A stretch of 64,000 nucleotides of DNA from BOG-1155 sp050012495 (GCA_050012495.1 JBEKHB010000002.1:1-64000), one strand, 5' to 3'; shown: positions 25,960 to 34,979, numbered from the stretch's first letter. The notes: generated by a model from the sequence alone, not told the origin. Translations and numbers: made by a program.

Positions 25960-27132
25960 ATGAGTGAAAACAGCCCGGCAGAGACCCTTCTTAGCTACGA
26001 GATAGGACCGATACGGCCACCCAGTGAGGCTTACAGCCTGCTTGTCCGCTTTACGCGGAATTGCCCCTGGAACAAATGCGAATTTTGCCACCTCTACAAA
26101 GGCACGCGGTTCGAGCGGAGGCCGCTCGCCGACATAAAGAAAGACATCGATGCGATCAAGACGATACAAAGCCGGATTGTTGCCCTGTCATGGCAAAGGG
26201 GCGGGGGAGGGAAACTCTCCCAGGGCCTGACCGAAGAGATACTCGCCGCTCCCCGCTATAACGATTTCTTCAAGAGTATCGCCGTCTGGATCTATTTTGG
26301 CGCCAGGAACGTCTTCATCCAGGATGCCAACTCGCTGGTCATGAAAAAGGACGACTTTGTCGAGGCGGCGCAGTACCTCCGGCAAGCCTTCCCCACCATC
26401 GACCGGGTCACGTGCTACGCCCGTTCTCAGACAATTGCACAGCTCTACACCGTCGTCGACTTGAGACGTCTGAAAGAAGCGGGGCTGACAAGGCTCCACC
26501 TCGGCCTGGAGACGGGTTCCGATTTCTTGTTGCGGTATATGCGCAAGGGGACCACGAAAGAGCAGCATATCATCGCCGGACGCCGGATAAAGGAATCGGG
26601 GATAGAGCTGTCCGAATATGTCATCGCCGGTCTGGGGGGAAAGAAGTGGTGGCGGGAACATGCCCTCGAGACGGCAGACGCGCTGAACCAGATCGATCCC
26701 GACTTCATTCGCATAAGGACGCTCAAGGTCACCAGGGGCATGCTCCTTCATGAGAAGGTGGCAAGCGGAGCGTTCGTCATCGAGCACGACGAGGAGGTCC
26801 TCGCTGAATTGAGGCTGTTCATCGAGCATCTAGAGGGCATCGGGAGCTTCGTAAAGAGCGATCATATACTCAATCTCCTGGAGGAAGTGGAGGGAAAGCT
26901 GCCGGAGGAGAAGAAGAAGATCTTGTCGGTTATCGACCGCTATTTAGCGCTGAACGAGGAACAGCGGCTCGTCTACCGCATGGGGAGGCGAGCCGGCATC
27001 TACCGGAGCACCGACGATCTGTCGGACGTGGCGACTTACGGGCGCGTCGAAAGGGCGATCCGGGAGATGGAGGAGAAGGGGCCGGGGTCGGTCGAGCAGC
27101 ACCTGTCTTTACTCCTCGAAACGTATATCTGA
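25960..27132 (+). CDS. radical SAM protein of unknown function
   Basis: This 390-residue radical SAM protein has the cluster motif as N-C-P-W-N-K-C-E-F-C (C35, C40, C43), a C-x4-C-x2-C spacing that occurs in a B12-independent, Elp3-like branch (H-L-G-L-E-T-G-S-D also fits that branch). SAM-barrel features include L-H-L-G-L-E-T-G near residue 185 and a G-L-G-G loop. The C-terminal 100 residues are helical and acidic. The substrate is not predictable. It is a single gene, followed by the panBCD promoter region. Confidence 0.8.
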   Translation: MSENSPAETLLSYEIGPIRPPSEAYSLLVRFTRNCPWNKCEFCHLYKGTRFERRPLADIKKDIDAIKTIQSRIVALSWQRGGGGKLSQGLTEEILAAPRYNDFFKSIAVWIYFGARNVFIQDANSLVMKKDDFVEAAQYLRQAFPTIDRVTCYARSQTIAQLYTVVDLRRLKEAGLTRLHLGLETGSDFLLRYMRKGTTKEQHIIAGRRIKESGIELSEYVIAGLGGKKWWREHALETADALNQIDPDFIRIRTLKVTRGMLLHEKVASGAFVIEHDEEVLAELRLFIEHLEGIGSFVKSDHILNLLEEVEGKLPEEKKKILSVIDRYLALNEEQRLVYRMGRRAGIYRSTDDLSDVATYGRVERAIREMEEKGPGSVEQHLSLLLETYI

Positions 27133-27216
27133 GCACGAGCCTTCATTCAAATTACCCCGGCCTCAATATCCCCGGTTGCCCCCGGACTATGTATACAATA
27201 ATTTTCTATAAAACCC

Positions 27217-27246
27217 TTGACGGGAATCGGGAATCAGGTGTATGAT
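27217..27246 (+). promoter_or_regulatory. panBCD leader promoter
   Basis: TTGACG (27217-27222) and TATGAT (27241-27246) are 18 bp apart. Transcription would start near 27253, about 100 bases before panB. Confidence 0.6.
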
Positions 27247-27252
27247 GAATAT

Positions 27253-27341
27253 ATATACCGCTTGGATCCAGACTTGGACTGAGACGGAAGGAACGTGAGG
27301 ACCTTTGCCTTCTGAAATTACAGTTCAGAAGGCTTTTTTTT
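27253..27341 (+). ncRNA. panB leader RNA with intrinsic terminator (candidate pan motif or attenuator)
   Basis: The 5' leader of panB ends in a perfect 10-bp hairpin (27307-27316 with 27324-27333) followed by eight Ts (27334-27341), only 10 bases before the panB start. An intrinsic terminator placed there implies attenuation, unless it ends a separate small RNA. A pan RNA motif is known in front of panB/panC/panD genes, including in Deltaproteobacteria, so this leader is a candidate. I could not confirm its bulged-A hairpin by eye. Confidence 0.6.
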
Positions 27342-27350
27342 GGGGGATCG

Positions 27351-28145
27351 ATGGAAAAAATAACGGCGCCGATGATAAGGGCACGGAAGGGCGGAGAGAA
27401 AATCACCATGCTGACCGCGTATGACTTTCCCTTTGCGCAGATAATGGATGCCGCGGGGATCGATATCATCCTCGTAGGAGATTCCGTGGGAAACGCGGTG
27501 CTCGGATACCCCAATACGCTCCCCGTCACCGTGGAAGAGATGATCCATCATACCGGCGCGGTGACGAGGGGCGCCAGGAGGGCGTTGGTCGTTATCGATA
27601 TGCCTTTCATGTCCTACCAGGAAAGCATCGAGCAGGCGCGGAAGAATGCCGGCCGTATGATCAAGGAGAGCGGCGCGGAAACAGTCAAGATAGAGGGCGG
27701 AAGAAAAATGCGGGACGTGATCAGGGCGATCGTCGATATCGATATCCCGGTGATGGCTCACATCGGTCTTACTCCGCAGTCCGTAAACGCCATGGGGGGA
27801 TATAAGGTGCAGGGCAAGGGGTCCGCGGAGGAGATGCTCATCGAAGATGCAAAGGCCGTTGAAGAAGCAGGTGCATTCTCGGTGGTCCTTGAGGGCATTC
27901 CGAGGGGCCTTGCGAAGCGGATCACGGAGATGCTCTCTATCCCGACAATCGGGATAGGGGCGGGTCCCGACTGCGATGGGCAGGTCCTCGTCGTCCATGA
28001 CCTCCTGGGCTTGTTCGGCCAGTTCAGGCCAAAATTCGTCAAGACCTATGTACACCTTCGCGAGGAGATAGAAAAGGGCGTGAAGGAGTATATCGAGGAG
28101 GTGAGATCGGGCGCCTTTCCTGATGATGCCCATTCTTTCCATTAA
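27351..28145 (+). CDS. panB: 3-methyl-2-oxobutanoate hydroxymethyltransferase
   Basis: PanB transfers a hydroxymethyl group from methylene-tetrahydrofolate to ketoisovalerate, the first step to pantothenate. The 264-residue protein matches throughout: L-T-A-Y-D-F-P-F-A, the metal site G-D-S-V-G-N near residue 46, M-A-H-I-G-L-T-P-Q near residue 136 and the catalytic E in V-L-E-G-I-P. It is first in a tight panB-panC-panD operon, with three bases to panC. The leader has a terminator that probably regulates it. Confidence 0.96.
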   Translation: MEKITAPMIRARKGGEKITMLTAYDFPFAQIMDAAGIDIILVGDSVGNAVLGYPNTLPVTVEEMIHHTGAVTRGARRALVVIDMPFMSYQESIEQARKNAGRMIKESGAETVKIEGGRKMRDVIRAIVDIDIPVMAHIGLTPQSVNAMGGYKVQGKGSAEEMLIEDAKAVEEAGAFSVVLEGIPRGLAKRITEMLSIPTIGIGAGPDCDGQVLVVHDLLGLFGQFRPKFVKTYVHLREEIEKGVKEYIEEVRSGAFPDDAHSFH

Positions 28146-28148
28146 GCC

Positions 28149-28997
28149 ATGAAGATTATACGCACGGTCAAAGAGATGCAGGCGGCCTCCGATACCTTCC
28201 GAAAAGCAGGGAAAAAGATAGGCTTTGTCCCCACCATGGGGTATCTGCACGCGGGTCATCTGGCCCTTGTAAGAAAAGCGAGAGGGCTCGCCGATATAGT
28301 CGTGGCAAGCATATTTGTGAACCCCATACAGTTCGGCCCAAAAGAGGATCTCGCCCGCTATCCCAGAGCGTTTGAGCGCGACAGGGCATTGCTCGAACAG
28401 GAGCTGACGGACGTGCTCTACTTTCCCGACGTCGCCGAGATGTATCCGCAAGGGTACTCGACCTACGTTGAGGTGAAGGAGCTGGAGGATCACCTGTGCG
28501 GGCTTTCGAGGAAGGGTCACTTCGGGGGGGTAGCCACTGTGGTGGCAAAGCTTTTTAACGCGGTGAAGCCGCACCTCGCGGTTTTTGGACAAAAGGATTA
28601 TCAGCAGTTAAAGATCATCCAGAGGATGGTGAAGGATCTCAACATGGATCTTGAAATCATCGGGTATCCTACGGTAAGGGAGGAGGGAGGGCTCGCCATG
28701 AGCTCGAGGAACGCATACCTCAACGCTGACGAGCGAGAGAAGGCCCTCCTTATCCAGGCCTCGATGAAAAAGGTTGAAGAGCTCTTCAGGGGTGGGGAGA
28801 GGAAGGCCCGCGTGCTGGAAGGAGAGGCTCGCAGGGTACTGACATCGAAAGACGGTATCGACATAGAGTACGTCACTCTATGCGATCCGGAGACGTTTCA
28901 CGGCCTGGAGGAGGTCGGCGCGAGCGCCCTCCTTGCCATCGCGGCTAAAGTGGGGAAAACCAGGCTTATCGATAACACTGTTTTAACGGAGCCATAA
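28149..28997 (+). CDS. panC: pantoate-beta-alanine ligase
   Basis: PanC joins pantoate and beta-alanine using ATP, the last step to pantothenate. This 282-residue protein has the nucleotidyl-transferase signature M-G-Y-L-H-A-G-H near residue 31, F-V-N-P-I-Q-F-G-P, G-Q-K-D-Y-Q-Q-L and the KMSKS-like M-S-S-R-N near residue 184. The length is normal. It sits between panB and panD, a complete pathway segment in one operon. Confidence 0.96.
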   Translation: MKIIRTVKEMQAASDTFRKAGKKIGFVPTMGYLHAGHLALVRKARGLADIVVASIFVNPIQFGPKEDLARYPRAFERDRALLEQELTDVLYFPDVAEMYPQGYSTYVEVKELEDHLCGLSRKGHFGGVATVVAKLFNAVKPHLAVFGQKDYQQLKIIQRMVKDLNMDLEIIGYPTVREEGGLAMSSRNAYLNADEREKALLIQASMKKVEELFRGGERKARVLEGEARRVLTSKDGIDIEYVTLCDPETFHGLEEVGASALLAIAAKVGKTRLIDNTVLTEP

Positions 28998-28999
28998 TT

Positions 29000-29353
29000 A
29001 TGTTAAGGACCATGATGAAGGCAAAGATTCACCGGGCCACGGTTACGGACAGTAACCTCGATTACCAGGGCAGTATTACCATAGATGAGGCGCTGCTCGA
29101 AAAGACAGCCATTATTCCCTACGAGCAGGTGGACATCTACAACATCACCAATGGCGAGCGTTTTACGACCTACGCCATAGTGGGGCCAAGGGATTCGGGC
29201 GTCATTTGCATCAACGGCGCCGCGGCGCACAAGGCAAAGAAAGGAGATCTGGTCATTATTGTCTCTTATGGGGTTTTCCAGGATAACGAGCTTGAAGGTT
29301 TTCAGCCGAACGTTGTGTTTGTGGACGGGCATAACAGGATAACGGGCACGTAG
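29000..29353 (+). CDS. panD: aspartate 1-decarboxylase
   Basis: PanD makes beta-alanine from aspartate. The 117-residue proenzyme cleaves itself at the G-S bond in Y-Q-G-S (residues 23-26) to create the pyruvoyl group on the serine. I see the family N-terminus (K-I-H-R-A-T-V-T), the active-site Y-E-Q-V-D-I-Y-N-I-T-N-G-E-R and N-G-A-A-A-H. Two bases separate it from panC. It is the third gene of the pantothenate operon. Confidence 0.96.
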   Translation: MLRTMMKAKIHRATVTDSNLDYQGSITIDEALLEKTAIIPYEQVDIYNITNGERFTTYAIVGPRDSGVICINGAAAHKAKKGDLVIIVSYGVFQDNELEGFQPNVVFVDGHNRITGT

Positions 29354-29484
29354 TCCACCCGCCTTTTTTATACATAGCACCTGTTTGTAAGGGCCGGGCT
29401 ATTTCGGCATACCGGAAACGCCCGGATGGTCGAATACGGACATCGTTGAAAAAGGGCTCATTGTCGCCTCTCTTCTTTATTCCC

Positions 29485-29513
29485 TTGACTAACTCTCTCT
29501 CTTGTTGTATAAT
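29485..29513 (+). promoter_or_regulatory. near-consensus promoter before a 120-nt leader
   Basis: TTGACT (29485-29490) and TATAAT (29508-29513) are exactly 17 bp apart. The start near 29520 leaves about 120 bases of leader, which contains GCCCTC/GAGGGC and GGCC-rich pairings, before the next gene. Confidence 0.7.
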
Positions 29514-29639
29514 TAAGTATAACCTTTTGTGCCCTCGATGAGCGTTTGCGCACAGCCGTGAAGCATGAGGGCGGGCAAAACCCGGCCGCAAAACGCACGT
29601 GGCCTTCGGTCCGGCTCAAAACGCAGGGAGGTGAAGCAT

Positions 29640-29921
29640 ATGGACGGAGTAAAGACAGTGGATGATCTTCTCAGAAAAAAAGGGGTCACCGCCGACGAGG
29701 AGGAACAGCTCCGCGATATCATCGAAGAATGCCGGTTAAGGGAAACACAGATCAAAGAGGCTTCCGACGCTGCCAGACAGAACATCCAGACCCTATCGGA
29801 TACCCTCGCCATGATAATCGGTACCTTTGCTATCGTAGGCAAAAGCGTGGACGCCCTCCACGATGAGTTCGCACGGCTTGAGCTGCGGATGATGTCCGAG
29901 GAGCAATTCTACCGGGACTAG
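29640..29921 (+). CDS. hypothetical helical protein
   Basis: This 93-residue acidic protein is mostly helical, with heptad-like leucines and alanines from about residue 20 to 75, so a coiled coil is likely. There is no signal peptide, cysteine cluster or recognisable family. The ATG at 29640 has GGGAGGTGAAG upstream, which decides the start over the longer frame from 29565. It has its own strong promoter and a long structured leader, which is unusual for so small a gene. A terminator-like hairpin follows it. Confidence 0.65.
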   Translation: MDGVKTVDDLLRKKGVTADEEEQLRDIIEECRLRETQIKEASDAARQNIQTLSDTLAMIIGTFAIVGKSVDALHDEFARLELRMMSEEQFYRD

Positions 29922-29922
29922 T

Positions 29923-29961
29923 CCCGTGACGTGCATAGGCGACCGGTTACGCGGGCTTTTT
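29923..29961 (+). terminator. probable intrinsic terminator
   Basis: CCCGTG (29923-29928) pairs with CGCGGG (29950-29955) with one G-T pair, followed by CTTTTT. The loop is long, so the stem is not very strong. It lies just after the hypothetical gene and could serve the convergent purL transcript too. Confidence 0.45.
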
Positions 29962-30004
29962 GGTCTTCAGGCTAAGGAGGGCCTTTGCTGTTTTTCTCAG
30001 GCAG

Positions 30005-32986
30005 TCATCCGAAAAGCCTTTGGAATGGGGCAAGCCAGTATTCCTTCAACTGCGCGATATCTATATCTATGAGCCGGGCGCCATAGATGCCGCTGATGAC
30101 AAGGCGCGGCTCTTTTGTCACTTTGCCGATTACCCCATACGGCAGCGACCTGAACAGCTTGTACACGGAATCCGCGTGTTCTTCCTTGACCGTGATCACA
30201 AACCGGCTTTGGGATTCGGAAAAGAGGAGGTAATCATCCCTGAACACGCCCGCCTGGGGGACGGAAGCGAGATCGGCTTCAGCGCCAAGCCCGCCTGCAA
30301 ACGCGCTTTCCGCGAGGGAGACCCCGATGCCGCCGTCCGACACATCGTGCACTGACCGGACAAGGCCCATCCTGATAGCCTTTTCCAGGGCACGGTAGGT
30401 CCTCAATGCCTGCGGGCCGTCCACCTTGGGACAGATATTGCCGCGCAAGCCCAACTGGGTGAAGTATTCCGATCCCGCAAGCTCGGCATACGTTTTTCCG
30501 AGCAGAATAATCAGGTCTCCTCCCTGCTTGAAATCGATGGTAACCGTCTTTCTCACGTCTCTTACCCTTGAGATTGCGGAGACAAGGAGGGTGGGCGGGA
30601 TCGAGATCCTGATATCACCGTTCACGTAATCGTTTTTCATGCTGTCTTTGCCGGAAATGCAGGGCGTGCCAAAGAGCACCGTATAATCATGGAGGGCCTT
30701 GTTCGCCCTCACCAGTTGAGCCAGCTTATATTCCCCGTCAGGGTTCTTTTCGGATCGCACAGGGTCGCACCAGCAAAAATTATCGAGGATTGCCATCCGG
30801 TCGAGGCTTCCGCCTGAGGCGATGTTGTTCCTGATTGCTTCGTCTATCGCGCAGGCAGCCATATCGTAGGTGTCGTAGCGGCTGTATTTCGGACAGATAC
30901 CGTGGCTGACTACTACGCCTTCGAGGCTTGACAGATCCGGTCTGAGCACGGCCGCGTCGGACGGGCCGTCATTCTGAGCACCCGTGAGGGGCTTCACCAC
31001 GCTTCCCGCCTGGACCTCGTGGTCATACTGCCGCACCACGTACTCTTTACTGCACACATTCCAGCGACCGAGCACGGCGAGGAGCGCCTGCATGTAATCT
31101 TTCGGCTCCCCGGGCGGCGCTTCGTCAAAGATGCGCCTCTCCCACGCGGCCTGGAGATGCATCCTGGGCAGACCGTTATGGAGAAACGCCATATCCAGGT
31201 ATGCAACCGTCCTTCCCCGGAAGCACACGTGGAATTTCCCGGACGCGTTAAAAGTCCCGAGTACGGTCGAAAGGACGCCCATCTTCCGTGAAAGGTCCAG
31301 GAACCTCTCGATTTTGACCGGACTTACCGCGAGGGTCATGCGCTCCTGGGCTTCGCTCAGCAGAATCTCCCAGGGATCGAGGCCGTGATACTTGAGGGGC
31401 GCCTTCTCCAGTTCGATCATGCACCCGTGTGTATCCTCCGCCATTTCTCCGACCGACGAGGAAAGCCCGCCCGCGCCGTCATCGGTAATCGAGTTGTAGA
31501 GGCACTCATCCCTCGCAACCAGAAGAAAGTCGGTCATCCGCTTCTGGGTGATCGGGTCGCCTATCTGAACGGCGCTTGTGGGAGACGCCTCGGAAAGCTC
31601 CTCCGATGAGAAGGTGGCGCCGTGAATGCCGTCCTTGCCGATTCTTCCGCCCACCATGACGATGTAATCGCCGACCTGGGCCCTTTTCACGTAGCTCGGC
31701 TCATTGCAGACGAGGGCCGGCATGATGCCGCAGGTGCCGCAGTAGACAAGGGGCTTACCCAGAAAACTTTCGTCGAACACGAGAGAGCCGTTGACCGTGG
31801 GGATGCCGCTCTTGTTGCCGCCGTGCTCCACCCCTTCCCTGACGCCGTCGAGCACCCTCCGCGGATGGAGCAACCGCGGCGGTATCGGACCTTTGTAGTC
31901 GGGCGGGGCAAAGCAAAAGATATCCGTATTGAAGAGGAGGCGGGCGCCTTTGCCCGACCCGAAAGGGTCTCTGTTGACGCCTACGATACCGGTGAGGGCG
32001 CCCCCGTATGGGTCAAGGGCAGAGGGCGTATTGTGCGTTTCAACCTTAAACGCCAGGTTGTACTTGTCGTTAAACTTGATGATCCCCGCATTGTCCTTGA
32101 ATACGGAAAGGCAGAAATCCTTCTCTCCGGCCGCCTCGCGGATAGCGTTGGTCGATGCGGCAATGCAGGTCTTGAAAAGACCGTCGATCACCGATGTCCG
32201 GCCGCCCTCCCTGTAGTCGATGACGGCGTTGAATATCTTGTGCTTGCAGTGCTCCGACCAGGTCTGGGCCAACGCCTCCATCTCCACGTCGGTGGCCCTC
32301 GCAGAAAGTCCCAACGCCAGCCTCTCAGCCACCACGTCGTCCCTTTTGAAGTAGGCCCGGATAACGCGGAGCTCCTCCTCGGAGAGCGCCCAGGTGCGCT
32401 CGCGGTTCACCTTCATGAGGCCGGCGATGTCCACGGTGAGGTCGAAGGATTCGACGACCGGCTCGTGCCCGGTTGTCGCCTTCGGCACGGTCTGGCCCAT
32501 GCCTCCGTCTTTCTTGTAGTCATCGATATGCTTCACCGCATAGCGGTTGATGAGGGTGTTCGCGAGTATCCCTTCGGCAATAGCCGGGACATCGTCCCGG
32601 GAGAGGGGACCCTTGATAAAATACATTTTGGAGGTGTAGACGCCTTCGTCCTCTCCGAAGGTGTAGGCCGCGGCTGCCTCGATCACCTCTTTTGCCGTTC
32701 TTCCCACGTTATCGGTGACGCCGGGCTTGAAGCCGATCTCGATCACCCAATCGGCGTCAAAAAGCACGGGAGTCCGGCTGAAGCCTTCCTGGAGCACGGG
32801 GTCGATGAACGCATCCGTCCTTAAGGTCTCAACCGCGGCGGCGGGGAGGTCCGCATCGATCGTGTAGACGTCCGCCACGTGGACGGAGACGCTGATTCCC
32901 AGCTCGGCCTTTATGCGCGATTTCAGCTTTTCGCCGGGTACGTCTTTGATGCCTTCTCTATAAGCGACTTCAATTCTCACCGCCAT
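30005..32986 (-). CDS. purL: phosphoribosylformylglycinamidine synthase, PurS-PurL fusion
   Basis: This enzyme converts FGAR and ammonia to FGAM in purine synthesis. The 993-residue protein begins with a PurS-like domain (R-I-E-V-A-Y-R-E-G then a second similar half to about residue 190). The PurL part follows, with the linker, T-W-S-E-H-C-K-H-K, F-K-V-E-T-H-N-T-P-S-A and G-V-G-G-x style ATP-binding loops. The glutamine amidotransferase (PurQ) domain is missing, so a separate PurQ must exist. It is larger than the small PurL (about 740) and smaller than the E. coli fused form (about 1295). It follows the isomerase gene with a one-base gap on the same strand. Confidence 0.92.
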   Translation of the reverse strand: MAVRIEVAYREGIKDVPGEKLKSRIKAELGISVSVHVADVYTIDADLPAAAVETLRTDAFIDPVLQEGFSRTPVLFDADWVIEIGFKPGVTDNVGRTAKEVIEAAAAYTFGEDEGVYTSKMYFIKGPLSRDDVPAIAEGILANTLINRYAVKHIDDYKKDGGMGQTVPKATTGHEPVVESFDLTVDIAGLMKVNRERTWALSEEELRVIRAYFKRDDVVAERLALGLSARATDVEMEALAQTWSEHCKHKIFNAVIDYREGGRTSVIDGLFKTCIAASTNAIREAAGEKDFCLSVFKDNAGIIKFNDKYNLAFKVETHNTPSALDPYGGALTGIVGVNRDPFGSGKGARLLFNTDIFCFAPPDYKGPIPPRLLHPRRVLDGVREGVEHGGNKSGIPTVNGSLVFDESFLGKPLVYCGTCGIMPALVCNEPSYVKRAQVGDYIVMVGGRIGKDGIHGATFSSEELSEASPTSAVQIGDPITQKRMTDFLLVARDECLYNSITDDGAGGLSSSVGEMAEDTHGCMIELEKAPLKYHGLDPWEILLSEAQERMTLAVSPVKIERFLDLSRKMGVLSTVLGTFNASGKFHVCFRGRTVAYLDMAFLHNGLPRMHLQAAWERRIFDEAPPGEPKDYMQALLAVLGRWNVCSKEYVVRQYDHEVQAGSVVKPLTGAQNDGPSDAAVLRPDLSSLEGVVVSHGICPKYSRYDTYDMAACAIDEAIRNNIASGGSLDRMAILDNFCWCDPVRSEKNPDGEYKLAQLVRANKALHDYTVLFGTPCISGKDSMKNDYVNGDIRISIPPTLLVSAISRVRDVRKTVTIDFKQGGDLIILLGKTYAELAGSEYFTQLGLRGNICPKVDGPQALRTYRALEKAIRMGLVRSVHDVSDGGIGVSLAESAFAGGLGAEADLASVPQAGVFRDDYLLFSESQSRFVITVKEEHADSVYKLFRSLPYGVIGKVTKEPRLVISGIYGARLIDIDIAQLKEYWLAPFQRLFG

Positions 32987-32987
32987 A

Positions 32988-33758
32988 TCAGGATAAAAAC
33001 TCCTTCGCGGCCTTTATGGCATCAAACGCAGCAGATTCGTCGGGGATCTCTGCGGTGAAGAGCGGAGCGTCCAGGCCCTTCATTAAACGCTTCAGTTCCC
33101 GGAAAGGGAATATGCCGCGTCCCACCGGTAAATGTTCATCGCTCTTCCCGTGGTTGTCGTGGATATGGAACTCCCTCAGCCTATCCCGGAGCGGCATGAG
33201 CCAGTCGCCGAGGGAGAGCGTGGTAAACAGGTTGAAGTGGCCCGTGTCGAAGCAAAACCACAGGTTCTTTTCGGCAAACCGGTCGAGGAGGGCGACGATC
33301 GTCGAGGGCGTCTCTTCGAAAACGTTCTCTATCATGAGCGGCATGTCGCCCGACTCCTTGAGCAGTTCCGTCCACGTATCCATGCTGTTTCTGAGCCACA
33401 ACCCCTCATGGCCGTCGAAGCGCCACCTGTCGTATCCGCCGTGGCACACCATGCCCTGCGCCCCCAGGAGACGCGCTGCCTCACTACTTTTCTTCAGCTT
33501 TTCCAGGCTGATATGCCTTATCTCTTTATCGACGCCGCCGGGACTAAGGTCAATAAACGGCGCGTGGACAGTACAGATAATGCCGCGGTCTTCGAGCTCG
33601 CGGCCAAGTTGACGGGCATCTTGCCGATCTATCTCATTGACCGCCTCGTTGCTCAGATACACCTCGACCCCTACCTGGAGGGACAGCATCCTGTCCATAC
33701 CCGGCCTCACCATATCGTAGGGGGCGTTTATCAGCAGCTTCCGGTTGGGAGCAGGCAT
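32988..33758 (-). CDS. sugar phosphate isomerase/epimerase-like TIM barrel protein
   Basis: This 256-residue protein belongs to the xylose isomerase-like/AP endonuclease 2 superfamily. Metal-binding features are visible: H-A-P-F-I-D near residue 60, an E in M-I-E-N-V-F-E-E-T near 145, D-T-G-H-F-N near 175 and H-I-H-D-N-H-G-K near 205. The reaction is not known; the family includes sugar isomerases and nucleases. Its end touches the purL start, so the two are likely cotranscribed, but no pathway link is obvious. Confidence 0.8.
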   Translation of the reverse strand: MPAPNRKLLINAPYDMVRPGMDRMLSLQVGVEVYLSNEAVNEIDRQDARQLGRELEDRGIICTVHAPFIDLSPGGVDKEIRHISLEKLKKSSEAARLLGAQGMVCHGGYDRWRFDGHEGLWLRNSMDTWTELLKESGDMPLMIENVFEETPSTIVALLDRFAEKNLWFCFDTGHFNLFTTLSLGDWLMPLRDRLREFHIHDNHGKSDEHLPVGRGIFPFRELKRLMKGLDAPLFTAEIPDESAAFDAIKAAKEFLS

Positions 33759-33809
33759 TTCCTAATGTACCGTGAAACCCTCAACAAATCAAGACGCAGG
33801 GGTCCGGCC

Positions 33810-33843
33810 GGGCGCCCAGTTCCATATTGCCTTGCCGGGTCGC
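33810..33843 (+). repeat. 34-bp dispersed repeat, copy 2
   Basis: It matches 12071-12104 with about two differences and lies in the 208-base gap between the vapC gene and the isomerase gene. I see nothing else in that gap. Confidence 0.6.
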
Positions 33844-33966
33844 ACCCGGCCGCATCCGACGGCCCACTCCGTTTTCAGTCGCTTAAGGCAGTCACAACCG
33901 CAGTGCCGTTGAGCTTGAATGTGAAAAGCGACCGGCACCCGGTGCGAGACCCCTGTTCTTATCTCG

Positions 33967-34377
33967 TCACCATATCTCGTGGCGAAACTCGCGATAGCCC
34001 CGGATTAACTCAAAATCGACCGGGTTAGACGTGATCAGTCGCGCGCCGTAAGACCTCGCCGTCAGCGCTATCAGCACGTCAAAATGCAGATCACGGAGCT
34101 TTTCAGGTGAGAAACCCTTGTCCGCATGCATCTTCCCAAGTATTTGGCCCGACTCCAGCCAGTTCCTTTCCGTTGGCGACAGGACAGGATGGTTCTTCTC
34201 CAAATCCTTCAGGAATGCCCTTTCAGCAGGCTTTGTCGCCCCCCGCCAAAGTTCGGCCAGCACCACCGCTGAGGTCCTTATAAGGCCCGTTACGGATTCA
34301 ATCCGCTCCTGGTGACGGCCGGTGCGCAGGTGGCCAACAAAAACGGAGGTGTCGAAGATAACGAGGCTATTCACCAA
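33967..34377 (-). CDS. vapC: VapC-type PIN-domain toxin
   Basis: This 136-residue PIN nuclease shows the acidic residues of the family: D in F-D-T-S-V-F-V near residue 9, E in L-A-E-L-W-R near 40, and D in H-F-D-V-L-I-A near 99. PIN toxins cut tRNA or rRNA. Its start overlaps the end of the vapB gene by 11 bases, the standard coupling. Both read leftward. Confidence 0.88.
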   Translation of the reverse strand: MVNSLVIFDTSVFVGHLRTGRHQERIESVTGLIRTSAVVLAELWRGATKPAERAFLKDLEKNHPVLSPTERNWLESGQILGKMHADKGFSPEKLRDLHFDVLIALTARSYGARLITSNPVDFELIRGYREFRHEIW

Positions 34378-34555
34378 GCGCCTCGAAGCTCAGCCTCCCC
34401 GCGTGTTTCGTCATCAGGTTCTTGAACTTCTTGAGCGCCACGATCTCCCGCAACGCGACATGAACCGCCTCGGTCCTGCTTTTTACCCCCAATATCTTCG
34501 CGGCTTCATCCGCCAGTTGGGTGTCCAGTCTGATCGATGTCATTGCCTTTGCCAT
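34367..34555 (-). CDS. vapB: VapB-like ribbon-helix-helix antitoxin
   Basis: This 62-residue protein has M-T-S-I-R-L-D-T-Q-L-A-D-E-A, a classic ribbon-helix-helix N-terminus, then S-R-T-E-A-V-H-V-A-L-R-E. The C-terminal 20 residues are the likely toxin-binding tail. It sits directly upstream of vapC. An AT-rich palindrome upstream is the probable operator for the VapBC complex. Confidence 0.85.
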   Translation of the reverse strand: MAKAMTSIRLDTQLADEAAKILGVKSRTEAVHVALREIVALKKFKNLMTKHAGRLSFEALGE

Positions 34556-34574
34556 GGCGTCACCTCCTGCCTCA

Positions 34575-34602
34575 TATATACAACTTACAACATGTGTATA
34601 TA
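34575..34602 (-). promoter_or_regulatory. vapBC operator palindrome
   Basis: TATATACA (34575-34582) and TGTATATA (34595-34602) form an inverted repeat about 20 bases before vapB. A minus-strand TTGACG near 34603-34608 supplies a possible -35. The arrangement suits autorepression. Confidence 0.55.
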
Positions 34603-34781
34603 TACGTCAACCATTTCAACCATTCGATTTCGCATAAGCTTTTAGGGGAGACCTGGGGACACTCTTGAAATGTTGACATCTTTGTCCTCCCCGGGGGACC
34701 TGGTCAAGCATAGAAGGACGTCCATCGCATTATAGCTTTCCCTTCTCATTGTCACCGCCTGGCGGCTCGGGGACGTCGTAG

Positions 34782-34979
34782 TTGACCGTCGTGATTTATG
34801 CTCTCTCCTACGTCACACGAATGCCGCTTGAACTCTTTACCATTCCTGACGGTCCTCAGGTTGAGGACTACAGGAAGCTATACGCGGGGATGGATGTCCT
34901 CTCCAGGAGAAAAGCAGAGAAGGGGATTTCTCCATTGATAAGGAAGGCTCTCCGCTCTTATGCCTTGCAAAAGAAATAG
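34782..34979 (+). CDS. doubtful small ORF
   Basis: It encodes 65 residues from a TTG (or 52 from ATG 34821). The middle is acidic and the end is basic (R-R-K-A-E-K-G-I-S-P-L-I-R-K-A-L). No ribosome-binding site is clear. It might be the tail of a lost gene. I do not recognise it. Confidence 0.3.
   Translation: MTVVIYALSYVTRMPLELFTIPDGPQVEDYRKLYAGMDVLSRRKAEKGISPLIRKALRSYALQKK

Noticed and set aside
25585..26169. Long N-terminal extension of the DNA methyltransferase
   Set aside because: It overlaps two rightward genes and has no motifs; the GTG at 25584 has a GGAGG.
31622..32824. 400-codon plus-strand frame opposite purL
   Set aside because: It is the GC-rich antisense shadow of a clearly conserved purL gene.
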